DNA from: Haemophilus sputorum CCUG 13788
GTDB taxonomy: Bacteria; Pseudomonadota; Gammaproteobacteria; Enterobacterales; Pasteurellaceae
Reading direction: 5' to 3'
Length of the DNA stretch: 64,000 nucleotides
NCBI RefSeq assembly: GCF_000238795.1
Contig: NZ_AFNK01000007.1
Coordinates: 62,001 to 126,000, forward strand
The notes below the pieces were generated by a model. It had not been told where the DNA came from and ran no database searches. It worked only from the letters and a program-made list of their open reading frames with translations. The translations under genes were made by a program, and so were the position numbers. How positions within the stretch are numbered: position 1 is the stretch's first letter; the number at the start of each line of letters is the position of its first letter. Positions 12,757 through 22,521 of the stretch are shown here, piece by piece.

Positions 12757-13812
12757 ATGACAACATTACTCGATATTAAAAATTTGAATAAATCCTTTAA
12801 TGGACAACAGGTTTTACACAATATCTCGCTACAATTAGAGAAAGGTGAAATCCTATTTCTTCTTGGTGCATCTGGTTGTGGGAAAACCACCTTATTGCGT
12901 AGCATTGCTGGTTTTGAACAACCAACAAGCGGTGAGATTTGGTTAAAAAATCAACCTATTTTTAACGACAATATCAATGTGCCAACCCAACAGCGCAAAT
13001 TAGGTTATGTGGTACAAGAAGGTGTGTTATTCCCCCATTTAAATGTTTACCGCAACATTGCTTATGGCTTAGGAGATGGCAAAGGAAAAACAGAGGCGGA
13101 AAAACAACGCATACAGGAAGTGATGAAACTCACCGGCATTAGTGACTTAGCTGACCGTTTTCCTCATCAGCTTTCAGGCGGGCAACAACAGCGTGTGGCA
13201 CTTGCTCGAGCTCTCGCACCAAGCCCAGAATTAATCCTGTTTGATGAGCCATTCAGTGCATTAGATGAGCATCTGAGAAATCAAATTCGTTACGATATGT
13301 TACAAGTATTAAGAGAAAGTGGTTCCTCTGCCGTATTCGTGACCCATGATCGTGATGAAGCACTATGCCATGCGGACAAAATCGCAGTGATTCAAGAAGG
13401 AAAAATTCTCCAAATTGCGACACCTAAAACGCTGTATTGGTCACCTCAGTATTTGTCTATTGCCAAATTTATTGGGGAAAGCATTATTCTTCCTGCAACA
13501 TTAAAAAGCGATGGCATCGCAACCTGTCAATTAGGTGAAATTGCCGTCGAAAATAAAGGAAATGGTCATACGCAAGGGAAGGTTTTATTCCGCCCTGAGC
13601 AATTCTCTCTTGCAAAAAAAATCCAAGATCCGACCGCTTCTTTTCAAGGTGAGATTAAACGGATTGAATCGAGAGGACGCGCCATTAATCTTTGTATTGA
13701 TGTAGGCGGTTATGAATTTAATCTTAATGAAGATCTGATCAGCGAATACTATACGGGCGAACAAATCACCCTGTATTTATATGGGAAAGGCGTGTTCTAT
13801 CATGATGAATAA
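12757..13812 (+). CDS. hitC: Ferric iron ABC transporter ATPase
   Basis: Cytoplasmic ATPase driving HitB, 351 aa. Walker A GASGCGKTT (about 37-45), signature LSGGQQQR (about 135-142), Walker B LILFDEP (about 155-161), switch His in VTHDRDEA. A C-terminal regulatory extension of about 120 residues resembles the TOBE-type domain of FbpC/PotA-class ATPases. It closes the hitABC operon. Confidence 0.95.
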   Translation: MTTLLDIKNLNKSFNGQQVLHNISLQLEKGEILFLLGASGCGKTTLLRSIAGFEQPTSGEIWLKNQPIFNDNINVPTQQRKLGYVVQEGVLFPHLNVYRNIAYGLGDGKGKTEAEKQRIQEVMKLTGISDLADRFPHQLSGGQQQRVALARALAPSPELILFDEPFSALDEHLRNQIRYDMLQVLRESGSSAVFVTHDRDEALCHADKIAVIQEGKILQIATPKTLYWSPQYLSIAKFIGESIILPATLKSDGIATCQLGEIAVENKGNGHTQGKVLFRPEQFSLAKKIQDPTASFQGEIKRIESRGRAINLCIDVGGYEFNLNEDLISEYYTGEQITLYLYGKGVFYHDE

Positions 13813-13834
13813 TCACTAGAGTAACGAGACTAAA

Positions 13835-13874
13835 AAATAAACCCAGCAACCATAAAAAGTACTGGGTTTATTTT
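13835..13874. terminator. Bidirectional terminator between hitC and the DUF2310 gene
   Basis: 12-bp stem AAATAAACCCAG/CTGGGTTTATTT with a 15-base loop and T-rich flanks on both strands. It lies between converging genes. Confidence 0.85.
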
Positions 13875-13902
13875 CTATCTATCGAAATGATTTTGTACGG
13901 TT

Positions 13903-14676
13903 TTATAAAATTTCCCAACTTAAATTTGAGACTAATCGACAAGTATCGCATTTAAAATGGAGAATTTCAGCTATTGATTCAACTAATTTCCATGTACTCC
14001 CACAACTTGGACATTTTCGTTCGTGCTCTACCTTCGTATCTTTCCCTAATCGATAGAGATAATAATAAACCGCTGTTTGATTAACTTCTTCAATAGCTTT
14101 TGCTAAACGACGTCCAGTTTGAGTTAATACACTATCTACATGACTAATCTCTGCTAATGCCTGCGCTTCTAATACATGACCGTTCATTTGCAGTTGATCG
14201 CAGGCCTGCCAATCTTCTTGCCATTTCACTAGCGCTTCACTTAATTCAGGCGATTCCTTTAATATACGATAAAGCGGTACAGGTTTAAGCGCCTGTGTTT
14301 TCTCATCAAAAGTTTTAATAGGAGAACAGCTATCCAGATGTGTTGTATAGAGAATCAGCATATCTTGGTTTATAAAACTTGCGGTTTCATCTGCTTGATA
14401 ATCTTGCCCAATAATCTCAAACGATTCAAAATAAACACCATATTCTTCTGCCTCTTGTTGAACGAGAACTACCCACTCACTATTCCATTTGGGCAAAAGA
14501 CTTTCTTGTTCAGGCAAAGAAAGGCGTGCTTGAAAGTGGTCTTGATGAAATGTCACCCCAAATTCTCGCCCGATAATCTGTCCATTATTCCGCCACTGTT
14601 CAATAATTCGGCTAATTAACGTAACTGGATCTTGCTCAAAATGCTGATAGGAAAAATTAGCGATAGCTTGGTACAT
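13903..14676 (-). CDS. Zn-ribbon DUF2310-type protein
   Basis: Cytoplasmic protein of unknown function, 257 aa from MYQAIANFSYQHFEQD. It ends in a zinc ribbon, CPSCGS...CDTCR (about residues 224-247), preceded by a mostly helical and mixed domain. It resembles the gammaproteobacterial DUF2310 family, described as Zn-ribbon and possibly nucleic-acid binding. The chosen ATG lies 20 bp inside fieF; a start at 14715 is possible but lacks a better ribosome site. Last gene of the yaaA-lipoprotein-fieF cluster. Confidence 0.75.
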   Translation of the reverse strand: MYQAIANFSYQHFEQDPVTLISRIIEQWRNNGQIIGREFGVTFHQDHFQARLSLPEQESLLPKWNSEWVVLVQQEAEEYGVYFESFEIIGQDYQADETASFINQDMLILYTTHLDSCSPIKTFDEKTQALKPVPLYRILKESPELSEALVKWQEDWQACDQLQMNGHVLEAQALAEISHVDSVLTQTGRRLAKAIEEVNQTAVYYYLYRLGKDTKVEHERKCPSCGSTWKLVESIAEILHFKCDTCRLVSNLSWEIL

Positions 14677-15577
14677 GGTGTTTAATTTGCCCTGTGATAA
14701 GTTCATGCTGAACAATAGAAGTTGGCTCTTGATGAATAATGATTTCCGTCTTAGGAAAAACCGCTAGAATCTCTTTTTCTAGCTGCTCTGTTATCTCATG
14801 CGCCTCTAAAAGCGTTAGATTGTCACGTAACTCTAAATGCAATTGAATAAAATGAGTTGCCCCTACTTGTCGCGTAAGTAAATCATGTATGCCGATAATT
14901 TGTGGGTTATGTGATGCCATTTGAAGAATCTGTTGAACCTCTTCATCTGGCAATGCGCGATCTAATAATACCTGCACGGCTTCCCAAAACATCTTGAATG
15001 CATTAAAAGCAATATAGAAGGCAATTCCTATTGCAAATACGGCATCAGCATAAATAAAGCCAAATAAGTTTAAAATCATCGCGACAAGAATCGCCGCATT
15101 CATCAATAAGTCTGTTTGATAATGCAACGAATCTGCCTCAATAGCTGGACTTTTTGTGAGTTTTACCACTCGTTTTTGATAGATGACCAACAATGCAGTC
15201 AATACAATAGAAATGATACTGACAATAACACCAAGCTCTGCTTCAATTAAATGAGGAGCTGTAAGCTTATGAATCCCTTGCAATAACAAAAATGTTGCAG
15301 AACCGGCAATAAATGCGCTCTGCGCGATAGCTGCAAGAGATTCGGCTTTCCCATGCCCAAAAGCATGATTTTCATCAGCAGGCTGTAATGCAAAACGTAG
15401 CACAATAACATTGGTAATAGAAGCAAAGAGATCCACAACTGAATCGGTCATCGCCGCTAAAATAGAAATTGAACCGGTTTTCCACCAAGCAATCGCTTTG
15501 ATAACTATCAATAAGGCTGCTACAGCAATCGCTAAATTAGCAGCCCGTTTTACTAATTGAGAGTAATTTGTAGACAT
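14657..15577 (-). CDS. fieF: Cation diffusion facilitator, FieF-like iron/zinc efflux pump
   Basis: Inner-membrane divalent-cation/proton antiporter of the CDF family, 306 aa (E. coli FieF is 300). Six membrane segments. The two metal-site motifs are present: DSVVDLFAS in helix 2 and HYQTD in helix 5. The C-terminal cytoplasmic domain carries His-rich dimer-site motifs (GIHDLLTRQVG, HLELRD). I aligned the start MSTNYSQLVKRAA with FieF, two bases after the upstream stop; a start 12 bases earlier is possible. FieF exports Fe2+ and Zn2+; its neighbour yaaA is also iron-stress related. Confidence 0.9.
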   Translation of the reverse strand: MSTNYSQLVKRAANLAIAVAALLIVIKAIAWWKTGSISILAAMTDSVVDLFASITNVIVLRFALQPADENHAFGHGKAESLAAIAQSAFIAGSATFLLLQGIHKLTAPHLIEAELGVIVSIISIVLTALLVIYQKRVVKLTKSPAIEADSLHYQTDLLMNAAILVAMILNLFGFIYADAVFAIGIAFYIAFNAFKMFWEAVQVLLDRALPDEEVQQILQMASHNPQIIGIHDLLTRQVGATHFIQLHLELRDNLTLLEAHEITEQLEKEILAVFPKTEIIIHQEPTSIVQHELITGQIKHHVPSYR

Positions 15578-15579
15578 CG

Positions 15580-16119
15580 TTACTGACATTTAATCTGCCA
15601 CGCTAAATAATTAAATTGATTGGCTAGCTCAACTAATTCCGCAGTATAACTGCTAAGATGCACATTATTCGGTTGTGCTACTTGACGTTTTTCTGAATAT
15701 TGAATTTGTCCATAGCCACATTCAGATTGCTTGCCACGAGAGACCTCTAACTGAACATCATTAAAACGGCCACTTGGTGGATAGATCACTTTGCTGCGCA
15801 ATTCATTATTTTCGATCCCCACCTGTGCAAAGGCTTCGGTTTCTCTAAAATGAGTTTGACGTAAAGCAACACGCGACTCCATCGTTTTACTCTTATCCGT
15901 GTCTAAAAATAACAAAATGCCTTTGCCCCATTTTTCTGCATTTTTGCTACTATCACTTGGTAAATAAAGCAAACTTTGCATTGTCTCGATTTTGTTATCT
16001 GTCACTTTTTCGTATGATTTTCCTTGAAAATTCACTTTTTCCGGTAGTAAAAAATGCTTAGGCCCACTCTGACAAGCGGTCAGAAAAATGGATAAACTTA
16101 CTGAAATTGATAAACGCAT
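15580..16119 (-). CDS. Lipoprotein of unknown function
   Basis: 179 aa with lipobox FLTAC at Cys15, then a soluble domain with no recognised motif, two cysteines near the end (SECGYG, IKCQ) and a probable beta-rich fold. Its ATG overlaps the yaaA stop (TAATG) with GAGGAG before it, so it is coupled to yaaA; its own stop lies at or within the fieF start. The lipobox codons for Thr-Ala-Cys are an exact uptake-signal core (16072-16080). Role not inferable; the operon suggests envelope stress or metal handling. Confidence 0.8.
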   Translation of the reverse strand: MRLSISVSLSIFLTACQSGPKHFLLPEKVNFQGKSYEKVTDNKIETMQSLLYLPSDSSKNAEKWGKGILLFLDTDKSKTMESRVALRQTHFRETEAFAQVGIENNELRSKVIYPPSGRFNDVQLEVSRGKQSECGYGQIQYSEKRQVAQPNNVHLSSYTAELVELANQFNYLAWQIKCQ

Positions 16120-16895
16120 TAGATAGACTCCTCTCTTTTAAATACGAATTCCGTCTCTGTAGATGAATCTGGATCAAACCAGTATCCACCATAATTAAAA
16201 GCTTTTAATTGTTCAACGTTACTTGGCTGATTTTCTAACATAAAGCGCACCATCATACCGCGTGCTTTTTTGGCATAAAAACTAATTTGTTTAAATTTAC
16301 CATTTTTCTCATCTAAGAAAATAGGCTTGATAATTTGTGCCTGTAAATGCTGAGGTTTAACTGCATTAAAATATTCATCAGAAGCTAAATTAACTAGTAC
16401 ATTATCATTTTGTTCATCAATCGCTTTCTGTAAACATTCTGTAATGATATTCCCCCAAAAGGCATATAAATCTTTCCCTTTTGGGTTCACTAATCTTGTG
16501 CCCATTTCTAGACGGTATGGTTGCATCAAATCAAGTGGTTTTAATAAACCATATAAGCCAGATAACATACGCAAATGTATTTGTGCATACTGTACTTGTT
16601 CTGGCGTCAAAGTTTCTGCAGCTAAGCCGGTATATACATCGCCTTTAAAAGCGAATAATGCAGCTTTTGAGTTCTGTAAATTGTGTTCTAATTGCCACTG
16701 TGCAAAACGAGCAACATTTAGGCTAGCTAGCTTATCACTAATTGACATTAAAGAAGCTAATTCGGCTGGAGAGAATTTCTGACAAATCTCAATTAACTGC
16801 TGACTGTAAGCGGTCAAATTTGGTTGAGAAAATGCAAATTCAGGTGATGGGGTTTCAAAATCTAATGTTTTTGCGGGAGAGATAATCGCAAGCAT
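16119..16895 (-). CDS. yaaA: Peroxide stress protein YaaA
   Basis: UPF0246 family cytoplasmic protein, 258 aa as in E. coli. Recognised by [16 protein letters not shown] at the start, [23 protein letters not shown] in the middle (about 112-134) and [14 protein letters not shown] towards the end. In E. coli YaaA lowers free iron during H2O2 stress and is under OxyR; it binds DNA in vitro. First gene of a four-gene coupled cluster with the lipoprotein, fieF and DUF2310 genes. It has its own promoter region after the rpsI terminator. Confidence 0.93.
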   Translation of the reverse strand: MLAIISPAKTLDFETPSPEFAFSQPNLTAYSQQLIEICQKFSPAELASLMSISDKLASLNVARFAQWQLEHNLQNSKAALFAFKGDVYTGLAAETLTPEQVQYAQIHLRMLSGLYGLLKPLDLMQPYRLEMGTRLVNPKGKDLYAFWGNIITECLQKAIDEQNDNVLVNLASDEYFNAVKPQHLQAQIIKPIFLDEKNGKFKQISFYAKKARGMMVRFMLENQPSNVEQLKAFNYGGYWFDPDSSTETEFVFKREESI

Positions 16896-16932
16896 ACAAT
16901 AACTCTTTTATTTCTATCTTGACTAAATAGCA

Positions 16933-16956
16933 AAAAGGCAGGAAACCCTGCCTTTT
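16933..16956 (-). terminator. rplM-rpsI terminator
   Basis: Stem AAAAGGCAGG/CCTGCCTTTT with a 4-base loop and a T-run on the minus strand, 36 bp after rpsI. Confidence 0.9.
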
Positions 16957-16991
16957 CTGATAATACTTTCGTATATCGATAATACTCGAAA

Positions 16992-17387
16992 TTAACGTTT
17001 TGAGTATTGTGGACGACGACGTGCTTTGTGTAAACCCACTTTTTTACGTTCAACGCGACGTGCGTCACGAGTAACGAAGCCAGCTGCACGAAGTGCTGGG
17101 CGTAGAGTTTCGTCGTATTCCATTAATGCACGTGTAATACCGTGACGGATTGCACCTGCTTGACCAGAAATACCACCACCTTTAACAGTGATGTATAAAT
17201 CTAATTTACCTAATAACTCAACTAATTCTAATGGTTGACGAACGATCATACGTGAAGTTTCACGACCGAAGTACACTTCTAAAGAACGTTGGTTAATAGT
17301 AATGTTACCGCTGCCCGGTTTGATAAATACACGAGCTGAAGAGCTTTTGCGGCGACCTGTGCCGTAGTTTTGATTTGCTGCTGTCAT
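16992..17387 (-). CDS. rpsI: 30S ribosomal protein S9
   Basis: 131 aa, lysine- and arginine-rich. Begins [20 protein letters not shown] after Met and ends [11 protein letters not shown], the S9 tail that reaches the decoding centre and contacts P-site tRNA. Follows rplM after 15 bp in the conserved L13-S9 operon. Confidence 0.98.
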   Translation of the reverse strand: MTAANQNYGTGRRKSSSARVFIKPGSGNITINQRSLEVYFGRETSRMIVRQPLELVELLGKLDLYITVKGGGISGQAGAIRHGITRALMEYDETLRPALRAAGFVTRDARRVERKKVGLHKARRRPQYSKR

Positions 17388-17402
17388 TTTTCTGCTCCGT
17401 GA

Positions 17403-17980
<578 letters not shown>

Positions 17981-18127
17981 CGGATTTTTAACCAAAAAGC
18001 TAATTTTTTCAGAAAGAATTTTCGTTTTTTTATGACATAACTCACATTTTCAGCCTTTAAGGGTTTATTTTTAAAAAGTAACATGCTAAAAAGATACTGA
18101 ATGTTAATCAAAATAAGCGAGGATCTT

Positions 18128-18517
18128 ATGACAGCAGAATGGACAGTCGCCGTTTGGGGTGCAATTGGCGCAGCTTTTATTGTGGGATTATTTTTCGGTG
18201 TGTTGTTTACCCGCTTTGGTAGCCGTAATATCCAAAAACAGCAACAAGTTGAAGCGGAATTGAAAAATATGAAAACTCAAGCTGATGAGCAAAAACAACA
18301 GCTTGAACAACACTTTGCAGAATCAGCAACCTTGTTAACCACTTTAGCAGAAGACTATAAAAAACTTTATAGTCATTTAGCACAAAGTTCATCTCAACTA
18401 TTATCTAGTGAAAAACAAGCTGAAGTACTCAAATTGTTACAACATCAAGATGAAAATCAGCCAAGAGACTACTCTGAAGGTTCATCTGGATTATTTAAAA
18501 ATACATCTGAAAACTAA
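18128..18517 (+). CDS. zapG: ZapG/YhcB (DUF1043) membrane-anchored division protein
   Basis: 129 aa with one N-terminal membrane segment (VAVWGAIGAAFIVGLFFGVLF) followed by a long Gln-rich coiled coil (about 30-110). Matches the DUF1043 family: E. coli YhcB/ZapG links envelope growth to division. I chose the ATG at 18128 with GAGGATCTT before it; the upstream reading from 18101 has no site. A terminator shared with glnD follows. Confidence 0.85.
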   Translation: MTAEWTVAVWGAIGAAFIVGLFFGVLFTRFGSRNIQKQQQVEAELKNMKTQADEQKQQLEQHFAESATLLTTLAEDYKKLYSHLAQSSSQLLSSEKQAEVLKLLQHQDENQPRDYSEGSSGLFKNTSEN

Positions 18518-18528
18518 CTATCCTCAAA

Positions 18529-18558
18529 AAAGCGCACGATTTAACACTCGTGCGCTTT
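18529..18558. terminator. Bidirectional terminator between zapG and glnD
   Basis: 11-bp stem AAAGCGCACGA/TCGTGCGCTTT with an 8-base loop between converging genes. Confidence 0.88.
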
Positions 18559-18562
18559 GTCT

Positions 18563-21106
18563 TTAATGATCCAGTTCCTCAATCAATCTATGTTTTAATT
18601 GCTGCTTATCTTCATCACTAAAAACATCTGCTCTAGCTCTTAATACAAAAAAGTCCTCTGCTTTTTCACCAATAGTCGTAATTTTTGCATTTAATAATTC
18701 TAAGCCCAACTGATTAAATATATGACTGATTTGTACTAACAACCCTTCTCTATCTAGCGTAAATATCTCTAACGCAACTTGATTTTCTTGCACATGTTCA
18801 ACAAAGCGCACCTTGGTTTTCCGCTTAAATGGTTGCGCCTTCATTGGCTTTTTATTTACCGTAAAGGAAGTTGAGCTTGGATCAGTCAAGATCTTTGATA
18901 AATATGCTTGAATTTGTTGGCAACGAAGCGCATCTAACGCAGCTCCAGAAATTTCTGTCACAATAAAGCTATCGTAAATCCGCCCATTTTCTCCAGTAAT
19001 AATTTGCGCATCATGAATACTGATTTTTTTCTGACTTAATGCCTGTGCAATCCTTTCAAATAAATAAGGCTGATCATCACAATGAACAAAAATTTCTGTC
19101 GCCCCTCGCGCATATTCGTTACTAACCAATACAAGCGGGAGTTGTGACTGTTTTAAATAATGCAGCGCATGCCAAACCAATTGAGTTGGCTTATGTCGTA
19201 AAAAATAGTCATCCGTTGATTCCGCCCAAAACGTATTCAAACGTAATCGTTCTGCTGGGGTAAGTGCAAATTTGATCTGCTCTAAAGCTTGTTGACGGTT
19301 ATTTTCAGCTTCTTTTCGATAATCTAACTGTTGTGCTAATTGCTGTATCGTGAATTGATAAAGTTGCGTAAACAGTGTGCGCTTCCATTCATTCCAAAGC
19401 GTTGTATTCGTCGCACAAATATCAGCAACAGTTAAGCAAAGCAGCATTGAAAGCCGTGAGGATGTTTGAACTGTTTCCGCAAATTTTGAGATCACATTGG
19501 GATCGTGAATATCTCGGCGTTGTGCTGTAATCGACATGGTAAGATGCTCTTTAACCAACCAAGCAATATCATCTGTTTCATCTTCACTTAATCCATGTTG
19601 CTGACAGAAATGATATGCTTCTTCGGCACCATTGATTGCATGATCACCCTCTCGACCTTTTGCAATATCATGCAATAAAGCCGCTAAATACAGCTTAGCT
19701 CTTGCTTGATTTTCACTGAAAAGCTGATGACATAATGGATGCTGTGTTTTAGCCTCATCCTCAAGAAAAGACTCGATTTTTAGCATGACACGAATAGTAT
19801 GCTCATCAACCGTATAAATATGAAAGAGATCAAACTGCATTAACCCACGAATTGCTTGCCATGCTGGAAAATATGCAGATAACACACCAAGTTGATGCAT
19901 CGGTAAAATTGCCCGCTTAATGGCGTTGGGGTGTTCAAAAAGTGCAATAAATTGCTGGCGCACTTTTATTTCATCACATAATGGCGTTGTTCTTTTTTGT
20001 AAGGCTAATCGCAAATGGCGCAGCGTATCTGCCGCCACATAAGTTTGTGGAAGTGCGGCCAAATGGTGAAATAATCTTATTACTGTTTCAGGCTGTTGTA
20101 TAAAGCATTCATTATTTTTTGCTGAAATAGCGTGACATTGCAACTTAAAAAACTCATCAAGCGGTTGATTTTCTGCTGTTTTTTGCAAATTCAAGACGGA
20201 CTGTTCAAAACTATTTAGCAATAGCTGACTTAATTGAGAAACAGATTGTGTAGCTTGAAAAAAATCTCGCATCATTGTTTCAGCAGGTTGATTACCTTCA
20301 CCTTTATAACCTAATTGCTCACTCAAACTCAATTGGCGGTCAAAACGTAAACGGTTATCTGGACGTTTTAGTTGCAAATGTAATGCAAAGCGGATACGAA
20401 ATAATTCCGCTTCAGCGGCTTTTATCTCTTGATACTCTTCTGGCATCAGAATTTTGGCCTTCAATAATGATTCAAAAGAGGCCATACGATAATGCCGTAG
20501 CATAATCCAAGAGAGTAAATGTAAGTCACGCAAACCACCTGGACTATGTTTAATATCTGGCTCTAAATTATAACTGGTGTTGTTATAGCGAGCATAACGC
20601 TCTTCTTTTTCCGCTAATTTCGCTTGGTAAAATTGTGCTATCGGCCAAAAATCCGCTTGATAAATTCTCTCTTTTAGTTGCTGCCATAATGATGAATTAC
20701 CGAATAAAAATCTTCCTTCATACATATTAGTTGCAACCGAAAGTTCTTCACGCCCAATTGTTATGCATTCTTCTATTGTGCGAATTGTTGCCCCTACCTG
20801 CAATTTAAGATCCCAAAGTGTATTCAGTAGCGCATTTATACTTTGTTGCGAAGCTTCGTCCAACGGTGCTTGCGTTAGGATCAAAATATCCAAATCCGAA
20901 AGAGGAAACATTTCTCTTCTGCCATACCCACCTACTGCAATGAGCGCTAAATCTTGACGGATAGCAAAACCAAATTGCTGCCAGAGTTTTTTCAACATTT
21001 CATCATAAAACAGGCTACGTTGATGCAATAAAGCTACCACATCATGGGTTCCAAAATCTTGTTGTTGCTGAAGGTTAAAGGTACTAAGAGAATCTTTTAA
21101 CGTCAT
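18563..21106 (-). CDS. glnD: PII uridylyltransferase/uridylyl-removing enzyme
   Basis: Nitrogen sensor that uridylylates PII when glutamine is low and reverses it when high. 847 aa (E. coli 890). Nucleotidyltransferase motif GGYGRREMFPLSDLDILIL (about 58-76), HD phosphohydrolase motif ALLHDIAKGREGDH near 475, and two C-terminal ACT domains (about 670-745 and 775-845) for glutamine sensing. GGGAACATATGT precedes the ATG. No PII gene lies in the window. Single-gene unit on this strand, downstream of tyrP. Confidence 0.96.
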   Translation of the reverse strand: MTLKDSLSTFNLQQQQDFGTHDVVALLHQRSLFYDEMLKKLWQQFGFAIRQDLALIAVGGYGRREMFPLSDLDILILTQAPLDEASQQSINALLNTLWDLKLQVGATIRTIEECITIGREELSVATNMYEGRFLFGNSSLWQQLKERIYQADFWPIAQFYQAKLAEKEERYARYNNTSYNLEPDIKHSPGGLRDLHLLSWIMLRHYRMASFESLLKAKILMPEEYQEIKAAEAELFRIRFALHLQLKRPDNRLRFDRQLSLSEQLGYKGEGNQPAETMMRDFFQATQSVSQLSQLLLNSFEQSVLNLQKTAENQPLDEFFKLQCHAISAKNNECFIQQPETVIRLFHHLAALPQTYVAADTLRHLRLALQKRTTPLCDEIKVRQQFIALFEHPNAIKRAILPMHQLGVLSAYFPAWQAIRGLMQFDLFHIYTVDEHTIRVMLKIESFLEDEAKTQHPLCHQLFSENQARAKLYLAALLHDIAKGREGDHAINGAEEAYHFCQQHGLSEDETDDIAWLVKEHLTMSITAQRRDIHDPNVISKFAETVQTSSRLSMLLCLTVADICATNTTLWNEWKRTLFTQLYQFTIQQLAQQLDYRKEAENNRQQALEQIKFALTPAERLRLNTFWAESTDDYFLRHKPTQLVWHALHYLKQSQLPLVLVSNEYARGATEIFVHCDDQPYLFERIAQALSQKKISIHDAQIITGENGRIYDSFIVTEISGAALDALRCQQIQAYLSKILTDPSSTSFTVNKKPMKAQPFKRKTKVRFVEHVQENQVALEIFTLDREGLLVQISHIFNQLGLELLNAKITTIGEKAEDFFVLRARADVFSDEDKQQLKHRLIEELDH

Positions 21107-21125
21107 ACATATGTTCCCAATAAAA

Positions 21126-21168
21126 AAGCGGTCTAATTTTGCAAAACTTTTACAAATTCAGACCGCTT
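21126..21168 (-). terminator. tyrP terminator made from facing uptake signals
   Basis: Stem AAGCGGTCT/AGACCGCTT with TTTTGCAAAA-like inner tails, followed on the minus strand by a T-run. Contains an exact uptake core at 21162-21170. Confidence 0.85.
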
Positions 21169-21175
21169 GTTTAAA

Positions 21176-22381
21176 TTAACCTACAACTTTTGGTAGGTCT
21201 AAAAATGGAATGATGATAATAATCACACCTGCAATAAAGGCAAGAATCAGGGCAACGTTTCCGCCAATAACACGATACGGAAGATTCGGATGCGTAACTC
21301 GTGCTCGCCATGCCAATAAAACTGGAAGAATAATACCGTAATAGGCAAACAGTAAACCAGCATAACCTAGTGCAGCAATAAAGGCTTCTTTCCAGAATAA
21401 TGCAAATAATAATGGTGGCGCAAATGTCACTAACGTTAATAACGCACGGTTTTCTTTCAGATTTACACGTTTACGTAAATCGTCCATACATTCAAAAATA
21501 CCTAACGCTACCCCTAAAAATGAAGTAATCAGCGCAAGAATGGAGAATAAGCGCATCATTTCACCTAATGCACTGCTTCCTGTTAATATACTCGTTGCTT
21601 TAATTAAGCCGTTTAATGTTGGATCAGATTTTAAGATCTGAACAAATTCACCTTGAGAAAGTACACCGTGGGTCGCTAATTGCCATAATACATAGGCGAT
21701 CAATGGAATCGCGGTGCCAATGTAAATCGCAATACGAATTTTACGAATATCCGCATTTAAATAGGTATTGATACTTGCCATGATTACGTGGAAGCCAAAT
21801 GAGGTGAAGAAAATTGGAATCGCTGAAACAATCAAAAGATTATCTAACGGCACCGCGGTCAAGTTTTCTAATTTTGCTTTAGGTAACATTAAGATCAATA
21901 CTGCTACGAATGCAATAATTTTGCCGATAAACAGTACGCGAGTTAATCCATCAACGCCTTTAATTCCCATCACAACAAAAGAACCCAATATGATGGTAAA
22001 GATTAAAATACCGATTTGTTCGGTCGTTTTTGCATCCCCCATTTTTGGTAAAATGCCTGAAAGTAATGAGCCACCGCCAGAAATATAAGCTGCTAATAAA
22101 GCATATAATAGGACTAATAAACTAATAGTAGCAGATAAACGCCCGCCAATACCCAAATATTGCTCGGCCAAACTTGCTACCCCCACATCTTGACGTGGTG
22201 CAGTTTGGTAAACTTCCATAAATAATAAGCCAGTATAGGCTAATAATGCCCAAAGCCCGATCAATAACACTAATGTTGCACCGAAACCCATACCGGCAGA
22301 TGTCAGTGGCATGGCAAGCATTCCAGCCCCAATGGTTGTGCCTGCAATCATTAAGGCACTACCTAAGATCTTATTTTTCAT
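21176..22381 (-). CDS. tyrP: Tyrosine-specific transport protein, copy 1
   Basis: Inner-membrane proton-coupled aromatic amino acid permease of the HAAAP family, 401 aa, about eleven membrane segments. Begins MKNKILGSALMIAGTTIGAGMLAMPLTSAGMGFG, the signature TM1 region of TyrP/Mtr/TnaB. A second copy lies directly upstream with matching motifs along the full length. Substrate range of each copy cannot be separated by eye. It is preceded by its own hairpin and ends at an uptake-signal terminator, so the copies are probably separately transcribed. Confidence 0.9.
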   Translation of the reverse strand: MKNKILGSALMIAGTTIGAGMLAMPLTSAGMGFGATLVLLIGLWALLAYTGLLFMEVYQTAPRQDVGVASLAEQYLGIGGRLSATISLLVLLYALLAAYISGGGSLLSGILPKMGDAKTTEQIGILIFTIILGSFVVMGIKGVDGLTRVLFIGKIIAFVAVLILMLPKAKLENLTAVPLDNLLIVSAIPIFFTSFGFHVIMASINTYLNADIRKIRIAIYIGTAIPLIAYVLWQLATHGVLSQGEFVQILKSDPTLNGLIKATSILTGSSALGEMMRLFSILALITSFLGVALGIFECMDDLRKRVNLKENRALLTLVTFAPPLLFALFWKEAFIAALGYAGLLFAYYGIILPVLLAWRARVTHPNLPYRVIGGNVALILAFIAGVIIIIIPFLDLPKVVG

Positions 22382-22421
22382 AATAACCTCTAAATAAAAA
22401 TATTCTGCATTCTAACAAAAA

Positions 22422-22441
22422 TCTGCTCAAAATGGAGCAGA
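22422..22441 (-). terminator. Terminator after tyrP copy 2
   Basis: Stem TCTGCTC/GAGCAGA with a 6-base loop, then TTTTTG on the minus strand, about 80 bp after the second tyrP and 41 bp before the first. An uptake-signal dyad lies between it and the gene (22462-22512). Confidence 0.75.
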
Positions 22442-22521
22442 CTCATTCTATTTTTCTATTCGACAAGCGGTCATTTTTTTGCAAAATTTTGCAAGAATTA
22501 AACCGTTTGTCTGTTTTCGTC

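Noticed and set aside
18031-18046. CRP-like site TATGA-N6-TCACA between rplM and zapG
   Set aside because: One half site is imperfect and the position relative to any promoter is unclear; kept only as a note.
20045-20060. Hin-type uptake signal (AAGTGCGG) inside glnD
   Set aside because: The last base of the core is wrong and no other Hin-type copies exist, so it is likely chance.
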